Assembly: GCA_045565695.1 (NCBI GenBank)
Contig: JBJLEZ010000001.1
Location: forward strand, 124,001-188,000
Direction of reading: 5' to 3'
Length of the DNA stretch: 64,000 nt
Origin: GCA-2690565 sp002457235
GTDB lineage: Bacteria > Verrucomicrobiota > Verrucomicrobiia > Opitutales > Coraliomargaritaceae
Both the position numbers and the translations under genes were made by a program. The notes below the pieces were generated by a model that saw only the letters and a program-made list of their open reading frames with translations, was not told the origin of the DNA and ran no database searches. Below are positions 8,384 through 17,266 of the stretch, in pieces. Numbering within the stretch: the stretch's first letter is position 1; every line of letters begins with the position of its first letter.

Positions 8384-9091
8384 ATGTTACGCTCAGTACG
8401 CACAGCATTCATTACCGGATTATTGATCTTACTTCCACTGGGAGTAACTGTGTTTATTGTTAATATTGCTCTAGATCGTGTCGGGAACCCAGCAAGTGAA
8501 CTCTTTTTCAATTTTATTGATCAAAACATTCGTGAATTACCCACGGTAGAAATTCCCTTACAACTCCTTTCCCTGCTCATTGTATTTTTAATCATTACTG
8601 CACTCGGCTACTTTTCTCGAATCTTTATTGGTCAATTACTCTTAAAATTTTTTGAGCGGATTCTCACTCAATTACCTTTAATCAGCCAAGTTTATAATAC
8701 GGTCAAACAACTTGTAGATACCTTTAGTCAGCAAAAAAAGGCCGTCTTTCAAGAAGTAGTCATGATTGAATACCCGAGAAAAGGGATCTATGCGATTGGC
8801 TTTTTAACCAATCAAGCCAAAGGTGAAGTTCAGTCCCTTACTGGCGAACATTTAGTCAATGTATTTGTCCCAACTACTCCTAACCCAACTAGTGGGTTTT
8901 TGCTAATGATCCCGAAAAAAGAAGTTATTCCAATGCAAATGAGTGTGGGTGATGGAATGAAGACGATCATTTCAGGTGGTGCCGTAACGCCTCCTTTTGA
9001 GGATTCAAACAATGGCTTAGAGAGTAGTAACGATGGTTCTGTTTCAATTGATTCTACCACAGGTCAGAGTAGCCAAACTCAATCCGAATAA
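8384..9091 (+). CDS. DUF502 family membrane protein
   Basis: The protein (235 residues) has two membrane segments, about residues 8-30 (TAFITGLLILLPLGVTVFIV) and 60-85, followed by the DUF502 core with FERILTQLPLISQVYNTVKQ, VVMIEYPRKGIYAIGFLTNQ, VFVPTTPNPTSGFLLMIPKK and an end that includes MSVGDGMKTIISGGAV. The last 35 residues are Ser/Asn-rich and not conserved. The family is widespread in Gram-negative and plant genomes; its biochemical role is not established. It precedes recO by 15 bases and probably shares its transcript. Confidence 0.9.
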   Translation: MLRSVRTAFITGLLILLPLGVTVFIVNIALDRVGNPASELFFNFIDQNIRELPTVEIPLQLLSLLIVFLIITALGYFSRIFIGQLLLKFFERILTQLPLISQVYNTVKQLVDTFSQQKKAVFQEVVMIEYPRKGIYAIGFLTNQAKGEVQSLTGEHLVNVFVPTTPNPTSGFLLMIPKKEVIPMQMSVGDGMKTIISGGAVTPPFEDSNNGLESSNDGSVSIDSTTGQSSQTQSE

Positions 9092-9106
9092 TCCAAAAAC
9101 TGGCCT

Positions 9107-9739
9107 ATGAATCAAGAGCCTTGGATGGATGCCATCGTTGTTTTGAAAATCACCCAGACTAGTGAGCATTTTCTTAAGCTTGATTACATTTCTCCTAGCC
9201 AAGCCCTTACATACGGACTTCTTCGTCAAAGCAAAAAACAGACTAGCTCCGCCCACGCAGACCTCTTTGATTCAGCAGAAATCCTCAGTGAACCAGCTAA
9301 TAAAGCGAAACAAGTATTTCTCAAAAACTACACCCCGTTAAAAAAACGCACAGCCATTGGCAACAACTACACGCAACTCGAGTATGCTTGTCATTTTGCA
9401 AATTTTCTCCTCGATAATGTCGGAGATGTACCTGACCCATCCGACCTTTATGCACTGACTACACAGACCCTGGATGCTTTTGAGCAAAAATTCAGTCCAG
9501 AAATGATCTTACTTAAAGCACTCTACCGTTTTTTAAAAATTGAGGGCTACCCCATTGATAACGGATGGTGGCAATCTCTTTCAATGGAAAATAAAACTCT
9601 AGCTAAAGCACTACTAACCACACCGCTTTCGTTAATGAAAGATAATCCTGAGTTAAATTCAGCACTATCTCTCCACAAACATCTGTGCCAGTGGGTACAG
9701 AAAGAAACGGAACTAAAGATCAAACAACTAAAGATTTAG
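9107..9739 (+). CDS. recO: DNA repair protein RecO (putative)
   Basis: The N-terminus (MDAIVVLKITQTSEHFLKLDYISPSQ) resembles the OB-fold start of RecO, and the following basic segment (LLRQSKKQTSSAHADLFDSA) matches its R-x-x-K-S...L-x-F region. The helical second half (EYACHFANFLLDNV, LLKALYRFLKIEGYPID) fits the RecO C-terminal domain. At 210 residues it is shorter than the common 240, and the zinc-finger cysteines of some RecO proteins are absent. RecO loads RecA at gaps together with RecR and RecF; recF is present at 54675-55769. The call is a moderately secure family match by eye. Confidence 0.7.
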   Translation: MNQEPWMDAIVVLKITQTSEHFLKLDYISPSQALTYGLLRQSKKQTSSAHADLFDSAEILSEPANKAKQVFLKNYTPLKKRTAIGNNYTQLEYACHFANFLLDNVGDVPDPSDLYALTTQTLDAFEQKFSPEMILLKALYRFLKIEGYPIDNGWWQSLSMENKTLAKALLTTPLSLMKDNPELNSALSLHKHLCQWVQKETELKIKQLKI

Positions 9740-9819
9740 ATGCCCTAGAAAGTCTAGGCAACAGTTTGATAAATTGATTTGGAATCATCTCTTTTAAAGT
9801 GCTACAGATCTCAAAGTAA

Positions 9820-9843
9820 AAAAGGCAAAAAAAACCGCCTTTT
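9820..9843 (+). terminator. Possible terminator after recO
   Basis: A 7 bp stem, AAAAGGC paired with GCCTTTT, closes a 10-base A-rich loop about 80 bases after the recO stop. The T run is only four bases, so termination may be weak. Confidence 0.45.
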
Positions 9844-9912
9844 AGGAGGAATTAAGCAAAAAATCTGAATGAAGGTTCGATAAGAGCTTAAAACCTAATG
9901 AAAGGCGGGTTT
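9832..9912 (-). repeat. Inverted repeat, possible small RNA or paired structure
   Basis: The arms AAACCGCCTTT and AAAGGCGGGTTT pair with one bulged base and enclose about 58 bases. On the minus strand the inner arm is followed by a run of eight T, as in an RNA ending in a terminator-like stem. No known family is recognised, and it may simply be a fortuitous pairing of two terminators. Confidence 0.3.
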
Positions 9913-10040
9913 AAAAACAAACAACTAGTGAATAAAAAGAACGAAAATATAAAAAGTTAATATGAACGGTTATAATGGTAGACGCACCAATGATAAAATC
10001 GTTCAAAAAAAACTGAATTTTTTTATTTTTTCTGAAAAAA

Positions 10041-10406
10041 CTAAAGTTCGGTATATTTGGCACTAGTACCCTTGGCCTTTTCTACGGGATATTTAAGGGC
10101 ATTTTTTTTCATTTTTTCAGTAATTGCTGAAGCAATGTCAATTTTAGCCACATTGGCAAATTCTATAGCAAAGATAAGAATATCAGCAATTTCTTCAGTA
10201 ATTTTGTCCCTTAAAGGATTCTCAAGGACATCTTGGCGAGAGGATTCTGCACTTTGCCAGAGAAAATGCTCCATAAGCTCTGCCGCCTCCGCTGAAATGG
10301 CCATCGATAAATTTTTGGGACTATGGAATTGTTCCCAATCACGTTCTTGAGCAAAAGCGAGTATGCGCTTTTTTAATTCTTCAATCTGTGTATCTGAGTC
10401 GTTCAA
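10041..10406 (-). CDS. MazG-like nucleotide pyrophosphohydrolase
   Basis: The 121-residue protein is an all-alpha NTP pyrophosphatase of the MazG/RS21-C6 kind. The metal-binding pattern ExxE...ExxD is visible as SAEAAELMEHFLW and EEIADILIFAIEFA. The beginning, LAFAQERDWEQFHSPKNLSM, matches the RS21-C6-like branch, several of whose members hydrolyse dCTP or modified pyrimidine nucleotides. It probably cleans the nucleotide pool. The start at 10406 lies 3 bases after the mgtE stop, so the two are translated from one message. Confidence 0.9.
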   Translation of the reverse strand: MNDSDTQIEELKKRILAFAQERDWEQFHSPKNLSMAISAEAAELMEHFLWQSAESSRQDVLENPLRDKITEEIADILIFAIEFANVAKIDIASAITEKMKKNALKYPVEKAKGTSAKYTEL

Positions 10407-10409
10407 AAT

Positions 10410-11762
10410 TTAAAGTATAATAACAGCAATAGAAAAATATATAATAAGCCCTAAGACGTCCATTATTGAAGTAATTAATGGACTACTTGCAACTGCAGGA
10501 TCGATATTGATTCGCTCTAATGCAAACGGTAGTAAGGCTCCGAAGAGATTGGCTACAAGCACAATAGAAAGCATACTGAGTCCGATGATTTGTGCGATAC
10601 TGGATTCTCCCCCGTAAATCCATCCAACGATAAAAGCGAGTCCTCCCATTGCTAAACCCATGAGAATCCCCACAAATATTTCTTTAGACATGGCCGATAT
10701 CCAATCGCCTGAGTCTAAATCGCCAGTTGCAATAGCCCGAACCATAAGGGTAGCAGATTGAGCTCCACTATTGCCTCCACTGGCAATAACTAGTGGCATA
10801 AATAAGGCTAAAGTAATATATTCAAGCAACTGTTCTTCATAATTAGAAATAACGGCAGCAGAAATGAGGTTGACGAGAATAAGAATTAGAAGCCAACCAA
10901 TTCGTTTACGAAAGAGTTCAATCGGCAAAGTTGAGCTGTAGGTTGATTCAAGAGGGTTCACCGCTACACCGAGTTGAATATCCTCTGTAGCCTCTTCTTC
11001 AGCAACATCCAAAATATCATCAACAGTGACAATGCCGAGCAAGACACCTTCTGAATCAACAACTGGCAAAGCATTGAAATCATATTTTTTAATCATTTCA
11101 ACGGCCATCTCTCGATCGTCAAAAGCAGAAATCGAAATACAATTATAATTCAAAAGATCTCGAATAATTTTCTCTGGATTTGAAAGAATCAAGCGACGCA
11201 TACGAACTTTGTCGATTAGCTTACCTTCATGATCAGTCACATATAAAATATTAAATATCTCACTGTCTTGGCCAAATTTACGGACGTGGGCCAATGCTTG
11301 TTCAACCGTCCATTCTGCGCGAATACGTATATATTCAGGGGTCATCAGGCGACCGACGCTTTCTTCGGGATACCCAAGGAGTTGACGCGCTTCTGTGAGG
11401 TCTTCTAAACTGAGCAGTTGCATTAATCTTCGAGTGACGGTAGCGGGGAGTTCCTGTAATAGTGAGGTACGGTCATCAGGATTTAGATTAGCGAGCAATG
11501 TACGAGTATCTGCATCGGTCAAAGCAGCAAGTAAGCTATCTTGATCTTGAGGCTCTAAATAAGAAAAAACATCAGCGGCACGCTGCCTAGGCAAAGCACG
11601 AAAGACAAGGATTTGCTCAGCTTTATCTAATTGTATGAGCAAATCAGCAATTTGTGGGTCTACCCAAATTAGGATATTCTCTACAGCTGATTTTAAATTG
11701 TTTCCACGAATTAATTCTAGGATTGGTTCAATGGAATTTATTACTTTGCCTGTCTCGCTCAT
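10410..11762 (-). CDS. mgtE: Magnesium transporter MgtE
   Basis: The 450-residue protein shows the full MgtE order: an alpha-superhelical N domain (about 20-135, with LEPQDQDSLLAAL and LSLEDLTEARQLLGYPEESVG), a CBS pair (about 140-265, with LMTPEYIRIR and LPVVDSEGVLLGIVTVDDIL), and a five-helix membrane domain (about 288-450). The pore signature PLVIASGGNSGAQSATLMVRA is complete. It is a Mg2+-gated channel in the inner membrane; in this family the N and CBS domains close the pore when cytoplasmic Mg2+ is high. It sits between an unknown gene upstream and the MazG-like gene downstream. No magnesium riboswitch is evident in the short upstream space. Confidence 0.96.
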   Translation of the reverse strand: MSETGKVINSIEPILELIRGNNLKSAVENILIWVDPQIADLLIQLDKAEQILVFRALPRQRAADVFSYLEPQDQDSLLAALTDADTRTLLANLNPDDRTSLLQELPATVTRRLMQLLSLEDLTEARQLLGYPEESVGRLMTPEYIRIRAEWTVEQALAHVRKFGQDSEIFNILYVTDHEGKLIDKVRMRRLILSNPEKIIRDLLNYNCISISAFDDREMAVEMIKKYDFNALPVVDSEGVLLGIVTVDDILDVAEEEATEDIQLGVAVNPLESTYSSTLPIELFRKRIGWLLILILVNLISAAVISNYEEQLLEYITLALFMPLVIASGGNSGAQSATLMVRAIATGDLDSGDWISAMSKEIFVGILMGLAMGGLAFIVGWIYGGESSIAQIIGLSMLSIVLVANLFGALLPFALERINIDPAVASSPLITSIMDVLGLIIYFSIAVIIL

Positions 11763-11820
11763 AACCTTTTCTAAATGCTGTACAGATTAATAATGAATAA
11801 ATCAAAAGGAAAAGAAGAAT

Positions 11821-12171
11821 TTAATGATTTTTATTTGATTCATCACTTGAGCGCTCACAACCATATTGTTCAAGTATTGAGTAAATGGCAGTTGCAAAAT
11901 TATCCCAATGAGCTCCTTTGGCCATTATTTCAGTAGCACAATTCAAATATTGAATTTTATTGGTAAGCGACATAACTCGATCTCTTTTTGTCAGCCACTC
12001 TGTCATGGTATCCAGTGCATCAAGCCATTCAGTCAAAGGATAATCGCTATTATCAACAGCAGAAACAAAAAGCTCGAGCGTCACAGGCTGATATTTAAAA
12101 TATTTAAATAACTGTGTTGTTTGATCTGGATACACTTCAATCAAGTGCATTAATTTTTGATTGTGATTCAT
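11821..12171 (-). CDS. Hypothetical small helical protein upstream of mgtE
   Basis: I do not recognise this 116-residue protein. It is predicted all-helical and acidic, rich in aromatic residues (LFKYFKYQPVTLELF, LDALDTMTEWLTKRDR), and lacks a signal peptide or membrane segment. The reading frame is clean, starts with ATG and ends 58 bases before mgtE on the same strand, so it is probably in the same operon. A role in magnesium homeostasis is only suggested by position. Confidence 0.6.
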   Translation of the reverse strand: MNHNQKLMHLIEVYPDQTTQLFKYFKYQPVTLELFVSAVDNSDYPLTEWLDALDTMTEWLTKRDRVMSLTNKIQYLNCATEIMAKGAHWDNFATAIYSILEQYGCERSSDESNKNH

Positions 12172-12274
12172 ATATACTGAAAACTAAGACAACTATTAGA
12201 AAAATATTCAAAGAGTCGATTCAGTATTGAAAAGAGTTTGCAGTATGAATATAAGGTAAATCTTATACTACATA

Positions 12275-12754
12275 ATGCATTCTATCAACTCGACAAATAC
12301 CATAAGGTCAGCGGCTCGTGCCATAATCATAAAAAATGATTCAGTTTTATTAGTGCAGATGAAAAATGAGGAAGGTGAATTTTTTATTCTTCCTGGAGGT
12401 GGTCAAGTTCATGGTGAAACTCTAATTCAGGCAGTCGAAAGAGAGTGTATGGAAGAACTGGGTATTAGTGTTTCTGTTGGCCGATTGGTCTACACTCGTG
12501 AATACATCGGAAAAAATCATCAGTTTGATCATCGTCACAAAAATTTTCATCAAATAGAGCATGTATTTGTCTGCAATATCTTAAATGATAAGCAACTTGG
12601 AAATGGACATGAGATAGACAAAAAACAGATTGGCTATCGCTGGATAAAGTTAAATGAATTGTCAGAATATAAAGTCTTACCCAGTCCTATAAAATCTGTG
12701 TTACAGACGGATGATTTAACTTTAACCAATAGCTATTTAGGAGACGTGAATTAA
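12275..12754 (+). CDS. Nudix hydrolase
   Basis: The 159-residue protein contains a complete Nudix box, GGQVHGETLIQAVERECMEE followed by LGI, at about residues 45-67 (G-x5-E-x7-R-E-x2-E-E-x-G). The N-terminal strand SAARAIIIKNDSVLLVQMKN is the usual opening of the fold. It should hydrolyse a nucleoside diphosphate linked to another group; the substrate cannot be read from the sequence. Histidines in the middle (HQFDHRHKNFHQIEH) are unusually many. The gene lies 27 bases upstream of rodA and is divergent from the minus-strand mgtE group. Confidence 0.88.
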   Translation: MHSINSTNTIRSAARAIIIKNDSVLLVQMKNEEGEFFILPGGGQVHGETLIQAVERECMEELGISVSVGRLVYTREYIGKNHQFDHRHKNFHQIEHVFVCNILNDKQLGNGHEIDKKQIGYRWIKLNELSEYKVLPSPIKSVLQTDDLTLTNSYLGDVN

Positions 12755-12781
12755 AATCAGCATTGTGCGTTTAATTGGCTA

Positions 12782-14029
12782 ATGAACCTTCATAACACTA
12801 GATCAAATCAAAAAGAGAGCGATTTTGTACTCAAAAAAGATCTATTGAATTTTGATTGGATAAACCTAATAGCTGTTATCATCTTATCACTGATTGGAAT
12901 TACATTTATTTACTCTGCCCAATCCACCATTAACGATGCCGATTGGAAAAAACAAATCATTTGGGTGATTCTTGGAATTGTCGCCTATTCCATCATTTGC
13001 CGTATCAATTATAAACATATTTTAGGCTATGCCCATTATATTTACATATTGGGTGTTTTGGGATTACTTTTAGCTACCCCATTGAGCCCGATCAGTGTCG
13101 AAATGATGGGTGCACGTCGCTGGATCAATTTAGGATTTTCAACAGTCCAGCCGACTGAAGCAGCAAAAATTGGCACATTGATAATGGTTGCTAGTTTACT
13201 AGCACGCTCTAATTTGGAAAATGTAAAAGATACGCTTGTAGTCCTTCTAAAAATACTATTGGTTTCATTACTCCCTATCTCTTTGATCTTCATTCAACCT
13301 GATTTAGGGTCAACTCTGGTGTTTCCTCCAATGATTTTCTCATTACTATACGTTTCTAATTTGTCTAAGCAGTATTTTGTTTCTGCGTTTATCGCATTTG
13401 CTTTGGCATTTAGTTTTCTCAGTATAGATATTTATAACTATAGTCGTCACTTAAATATTACTCAAAATTCAAGTGACACAACAATTCAAAATTCAAATTA
13501 CAATTCTATACTCCCTTTACATAACTACCAAAGAAATAGAATATTAACATTTATAGCGCCAAAGGTCGTTGATCCCTCTGGAACGGGTGCAAGTTGGAAT
13601 GCTAACCAAGCAAAAATCTCCACTGCGACTGGCGGACTTACCGGGAAGGGTTTTTTACAAGGAACCCAAGCCCAATTAGGCTACTTGCCCAAGGCAGTAG
13701 CTCACAACGATTTCATTTTTTCCGTAATCGCGGAAGAAACTGGTTTTATAGGAAGCTCTTTTGTAATAGGTTTATTCAGTCTAATAATTGCTAACGGTAT
13801 CCGAATTTCTGGGATGGCTAAAGATAGCTTCGGTTCGCAATTAGCCATTGGAATTAGTGTACTGTTTTTAGTACATTTTTTCATCAATATTGGCATGGCT
13901 ATCGGAATAACACCTATTACGGGACTACCGCTTCCTTTTTTAAGTTACGGAGGCTCTTTTGTCTTAAGCTGTTTTATCTTACAAGGAATAATTCAAAGCA
14001 TTTATCGATTCAGGAAAGATTTTTCATGA
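12782..14029 (+). CDS. rodA: Rod-shape peptidoglycan polymerase RodA
   Basis: A 415-residue SEDS-family membrane protein with about ten transmembrane segments. Family signatures are MGARRWINLGFSTVQPTEAA (about 102-121), FIQPDLGSTLV, the extracytoplasmic loop with TGKGFLQGTQAQLGYLPKA and HNDFIFSVIAEETG, and the C-terminal motif GLPLPFLSYGGS. The shorter N-terminus and absence of the FtsW cytoplasmic tail favour RodA over FtsW. With a class B penicillin-binding protein it polymerises glycan strands for elongation. It is followed by rng and namZ, giving a small cell-wall/RNA cluster. The central loop (Asn/Ser-rich, about 225-245) is longer than usual. Confidence 0.93.
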   Translation: MNLHNTRSNQKESDFVLKKDLLNFDWINLIAVIILSLIGITFIYSAQSTINDADWKKQIIWVILGIVAYSIICRINYKHILGYAHYIYILGVLGLLLATPLSPISVEMMGARRWINLGFSTVQPTEAAKIGTLIMVASLLARSNLENVKDTLVVLLKILLVSLLPISLIFIQPDLGSTLVFPPMIFSLLYVSNLSKQYFVSAFIAFALAFSFLSIDIYNYSRHLNITQNSSDTTIQNSNYNSILPLHNYQRNRILTFIAPKVVDPSGTGASWNANQAKISTATGGLTGKGFLQGTQAQLGYLPKAVAHNDFIFSVIAEETGFIGSSFVIGLFSLIIANGIRISGMAKDSFGSQLAIGISVLFLVHFFINIGMAIGITPITGLPLPFLSYGGSFVLSCFILQGIIQSIYRFRKDFS

Positions 14030-14096
14030 TTATGCTCTATGAAAATAGATAAAAAAATTAAGCAAAAGGATCTCCTACAAAAAGAAGATCCAAATT

Positions 14097-15821
14097 ATGC
14101 AAGATTCAAACAAAACGCTTTATACTAATAAAACAAACAATCATTCACCTCAATTATCAGAATTAAAAGAGGACACTCAATCAAACAAACTGATTGATAC
14201 AAAGGCTTTGGGCAAGGAGGCAGGACATCGATCCAAAAAGCTCCCATTTATCCAAAAGGTACAAAAAAAACTGAGCAAGGATACTAAACCTTTTTCTGAA
14301 TTGCTCTTTAATTCTGGGGCCATTGAGAAACGCATGGTCTCATTACGAGATGGAGTCCTTGATAAATTCAACATTGAGCGCAAGGGTGACCGCCACGAAG
14401 TTGGTGCCATTTTTCGAGGTAAAATCCAAAATTTAGAACCTGGGCTCAAAGCCGCTTTCGTTGACATTGGACAAGAGAAAAACGCTTTTCTCCATTATTG
14501 GGACATTTTGCCTACTAGTAACGACAACTCCATAGAAGTTGTTAAAAACAACAAATCAAAAAAACAACTACGTCAGGAAAAAATTTCTCTAAAAAATATT
14601 CCTGACCTTTATCCAATAGGCAGTGAAATATTAGTTCAAATAACTAAGGGGCAAATTGGCAATAAGGGCCCGAGAACGACCACCAACATTTCCCTACCAG
14701 GGAGATTTCTTGTCCTCACACCATTCGGGGGAACTTTGGGAATATCTCGTAAGATTGAAGATAAAGGTGAGCGTACCCGATTGAAGAAAATTCTCAGAAA
14801 TATGACCCTTCCAGAAGGCATGGGATTAATCATACGAACTGCTGGTGAAGGTAAAAAGTTGCGCTATTTTGTACGTGATTTAGAAATTCTAAAAAAGCGT
14901 TGGCAAGGAATCAGTGATCGAATTAAACGCTCTAAATTACCCTCCTGTGTTTACGTTGAACCTGACTTGATTGGAAGAACCGTCCGTGATTTCTTAACTG
15001 AAGATGTGGATCGTATCGTGGTGGACAACAAAGAAGCCCATGAATTGATTTTAAGTGAAGTCGATAAAATATCTCCTCGTTCTAAGTCTAAAGTATTCCA
15101 CTACAAAGACGAAAAACCGATTTTCGATCAGTACAAGGTTGAGGAACAATTAAATCAAATCTATCAAAGAAATGTACCCTTACCCTCTGGAGGAGAGATT
15201 GTCATCGAAGAAACAGAGGCCTTAATCTCAATCGATGTCAATACAGGCTCTCATCGAAATAGTGAAAAAGATGGAAAAAATTTCATTTTGGCGGTGAACC
15301 TAGAAGCAGCGAAAGAAATCGCTAGACAAATTCGTCTCAGAAATATTGGCGGTTTGATCATTGTAGACTTCATAGATATGAAGGCGAAAAAAGATCGAGA
15401 TTCGGTATTTAGAAAAATGAAAAGAGAAGTGGAAAATGATCGTGCAAAAACACATTTGCTCCCTATCTCAAATTTTGGAATCATGCAAATGACACGACAA
15501 AGGCACTCTGAAAGCCATGCGAGTAATTTATTTTCAGGTTGCCCGTATTGCGAGAGCCGAGGAAAGATAAAATCAATTCGTACAGTCACTATTGATCTAC
15601 AAAGACGCGTACTGCAAAACCTAAAAGAAATCCGTAGCCGAGAAGGCATTGAAGAGGAAATTCACCTCAAAGTGACATTGCATCCAAGCTGCTTAAGTCA
15701 GGTAAAAGAGGATGCCCTAGTGCTATTGGATATTGAACGAAATTATGGCGCTCGCTTATCTTTTGCAACTAACCCTGCATTCCATATCGAGAGTTTCGAA
15801 ATTATCCAAATCAAAGATTAA
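14097..15821 (+). CDS. rng: Ribonuclease E/G family endoribonuclease
   Basis: The 574-residue protein has a Lys-rich N-terminal leader (1-75), an S1 RNA-binding domain (about 95-200, with GAIFRGKIQNLEPGLKAAFV and DIGQEKNAFLHYWD), a 5'-sensor region (TRTRLKKIL-like), and the catalytic DNase-I-like core. The two metal aspartates are in ISIDVNTGS (about 380) and IIVDFIDMK (about 423). The zinc-link CPYC (482-485) joins two subunits. It lacks the long degradosome scaffold of E. coli RNase E, so it is RNase G-like in size, with a leader. It should process rRNA and tRNA precursors and initiate mRNA decay. It lies 67 bases after rodA. Confidence 0.94.
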   Translation: MQDSNKTLYTNKTNNHSPQLSELKEDTQSNKLIDTKALGKEAGHRSKKLPFIQKVQKKLSKDTKPFSELLFNSGAIEKRMVSLRDGVLDKFNIERKGDRHEVGAIFRGKIQNLEPGLKAAFVDIGQEKNAFLHYWDILPTSNDNSIEVVKNNKSKKQLRQEKISLKNIPDLYPIGSEILVQITKGQIGNKGPRTTTNISLPGRFLVLTPFGGTLGISRKIEDKGERTRLKKILRNMTLPEGMGLIIRTAGEGKKLRYFVRDLEILKKRWQGISDRIKRSKLPSCVYVEPDLIGRTVRDFLTEDVDRIVVDNKEAHELILSEVDKISPRSKSKVFHYKDEKPIFDQYKVEEQLNQIYQRNVPLPSGGEIVIEETEALISIDVNTGSHRNSEKDGKNFILAVNLEAAKEIARQIRLRNIGGLIIVDFIDMKAKKDRDSVFRKMKREVENDRAKTHLLPISNFGIMQMTRQRHSESHASNLFSGCPYCESRGKIKSIRTVTIDLQRRVLQNLKEIRSREGIEEEIHLKVTLHPSCLSQVKEDALVLLDIERNYGARLSFATNPAFHIESFEIIQIKD

Positions 15822-17091
15822 TTCCTATATTAAAATACTAAGTATTAATTCTCTTAAATCAATTCTTCTGCTATCGCTAATAGTTCCTTGGGTCGCTCTC
15901 AATGGAACAGAGTCAAAAGTGTACTTTGGGATTGATGTATTGGAAGAAAATCGCTTTTCCGTTCTCAAAGGAAAACGTGTGGGTATTTTGACGCATCCTG
16001 CAGGAGTAAATCGTAGAGGTATTTCAACGATCGATGTTTTATGCCGCAGTCGATACGTAACAGTCGTAGCTTTATATGGGCCCGAGCACGGTATTTATGG
16101 AAATGAAAAAGCCAATCAGCCGATCGACAATCGAATAGACAAAAAAACAAATTTACCGGTCTATTCACTCTATGGCCGATACCGAAAACCTCAGCCAGAA
16201 ATGTTGGCTAATATCGATACTTTAGTCATTGATTTGCAGGATATCGGGGTTCGTTCTTATACCTATGTTAGTTGTATGCTTTATGCGATGGAGGCTTGCT
16301 TTGAAAACAATATAGAAGTCGTCATCTTGGATCGCCCCAACCCTCTAGGAGGTAAAAAAATTGATGGCCCCTTACTAGATAGAGAATGGAAAAGCTACGT
16401 TGGTGCCTTTCCTGTCCCTTATTTACATGGATTGACTATCGGTGAACTAGCAATTTTGGCTAAATCCATGCCAAATTGGATGAATATTGAAAGTAAAACT
16501 CGCAAACAAGGCAGGCTCAAAGTAATCCCTATGCGCGGTTGGAAACGCTCAATGCTTTGGCCGGAAACAGGTTTGAAATGGATAGCAACTTCTCCCTATA
16601 TTCCCAGTTTTTCCTCTGTTCTAGGATATGCAATGACGGGACTTGGGGCACAAGAAGGAGGCTTTTCTCATGGCATAGGGACACCCTATCCTTTTCGTTT
16701 GTTGACTCATAAAAATTTATCCTCTGATGCACTGATTAAGCGTTTACAAGCTCTAGATATTAGCGGCCTAGATTATAAAATAATCCGAACAAGAAATACC
16801 AAAGGGGATCCTGTCAGTGGAGTCTATGTAGGCATAAATAATTGGAGAAGATTAAAGCCTACAGAATTAAGTTTTTATATGATGTTAATGGTTATTGATC
16901 TTGAACGCCCTAACCCCTTTCAAACCACAACTCGCTCAGATTTATTTAACAAACATGTTGGAAGCACTCAATGGTGGTCAGAATTAATCCAAAATAAAGG
17001 AAAACCAAGAATTCAATACTTCATGAAACGATGGAAGCAAGAGCGAGAAAGCTATAAGAAAAAAATTGAAAATTACTTAATCTACAACTAA
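15733..17091 (+). CDS. namZ: Exo-beta-N-acetylmuramidase NamZ-like (DUF1343)
   Basis: From about residue 67 the protein has the DUF1343/NamZ core: FGIDVLEENRFSVLKGKRVG, ILTHPAGVNRRG, LYGPEHGIYG, PVYSLYGRYRKPQPEML, DTLVIDLQDIGVRSYTYVS, DRPNPLGG, and GLGAQEGGFSHGIGTPYPF. In Bacillus subtilis NamZ releases MurNAc from the non-reducing end of peptidoglycan fragments, so this one probably works in wall recycling or degradation. A hydrophobic stretch, SILLLSLIVPWVALNG (about 43-58), looks like a signal peptide. The only ATG starts (15733, 15745) overlap the rng 3' end by about 80 bases and give an unusually long leader; an unusual start codon further in is possible. Confidence 0.88.
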   Translation: MNEIMALAYLLQLTLHSISRVSKLSKSKINSYIKILSINSLKSILLLSLIVPWVALNGTESKVYFGIDVLEENRFSVLKGKRVGILTHPAGVNRRGISTIDVLCRSRYVTVVALYGPEHGIYGNEKANQPIDNRIDKKTNLPVYSLYGRYRKPQPEMLANIDTLVIDLQDIGVRSYTYVSCMLYAMEACFENNIEVVILDRPNPLGGKKIDGPLLDREWKSYVGAFPVPYLHGLTIGELAILAKSMPNWMNIESKTRKQGRLKVIPMRGWKRSMLWPETGLKWIATSPYIPSFSSVLGYAMTGLGAQEGGFSHGIGTPYPFRLLTHKNLSSDALIKRLQALDISGLDYKIIRTRNTKGDPVSGVYVGINNWRRLKPTELSFYMMLMVIDLERPNPFQTTTRSDLFNKHVGSTQWWSELIQNKGKPRIQYFMKRWKQERESYKKKIENYLIYN

Positions 17092-17266
17092 TTCCTTTAC
17101 AGTATGCGAAGAGAATTATTACCTAAAGTGAAACTTTGCACAATGATTTCAAAAATATAATAAAGCCCACAGATTGTTCTCTAGTTTTGAGATTAATAAA
17201 GCATTTTCAAAATGAATACTTAGTCGCCAAATTCCAATTTTATTACGCCTCGTCCTGATAATTTCC

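Larger units (their letters stand above)
9740..10040. other. 301-base gap between convergent recO and MazG-like genes
   Basis: No convincing coding frame is seen. It holds a short hairpin with a T run (9820-9843) after recO and a longer inverted repeat, AAACCGCCTTT at 9832-9842 against AAAGGCGGGTTT at 9901-9912, enclosing about 58 bases. The rest is AT-rich sequence without recognisable motifs. Confidence 0.6.
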
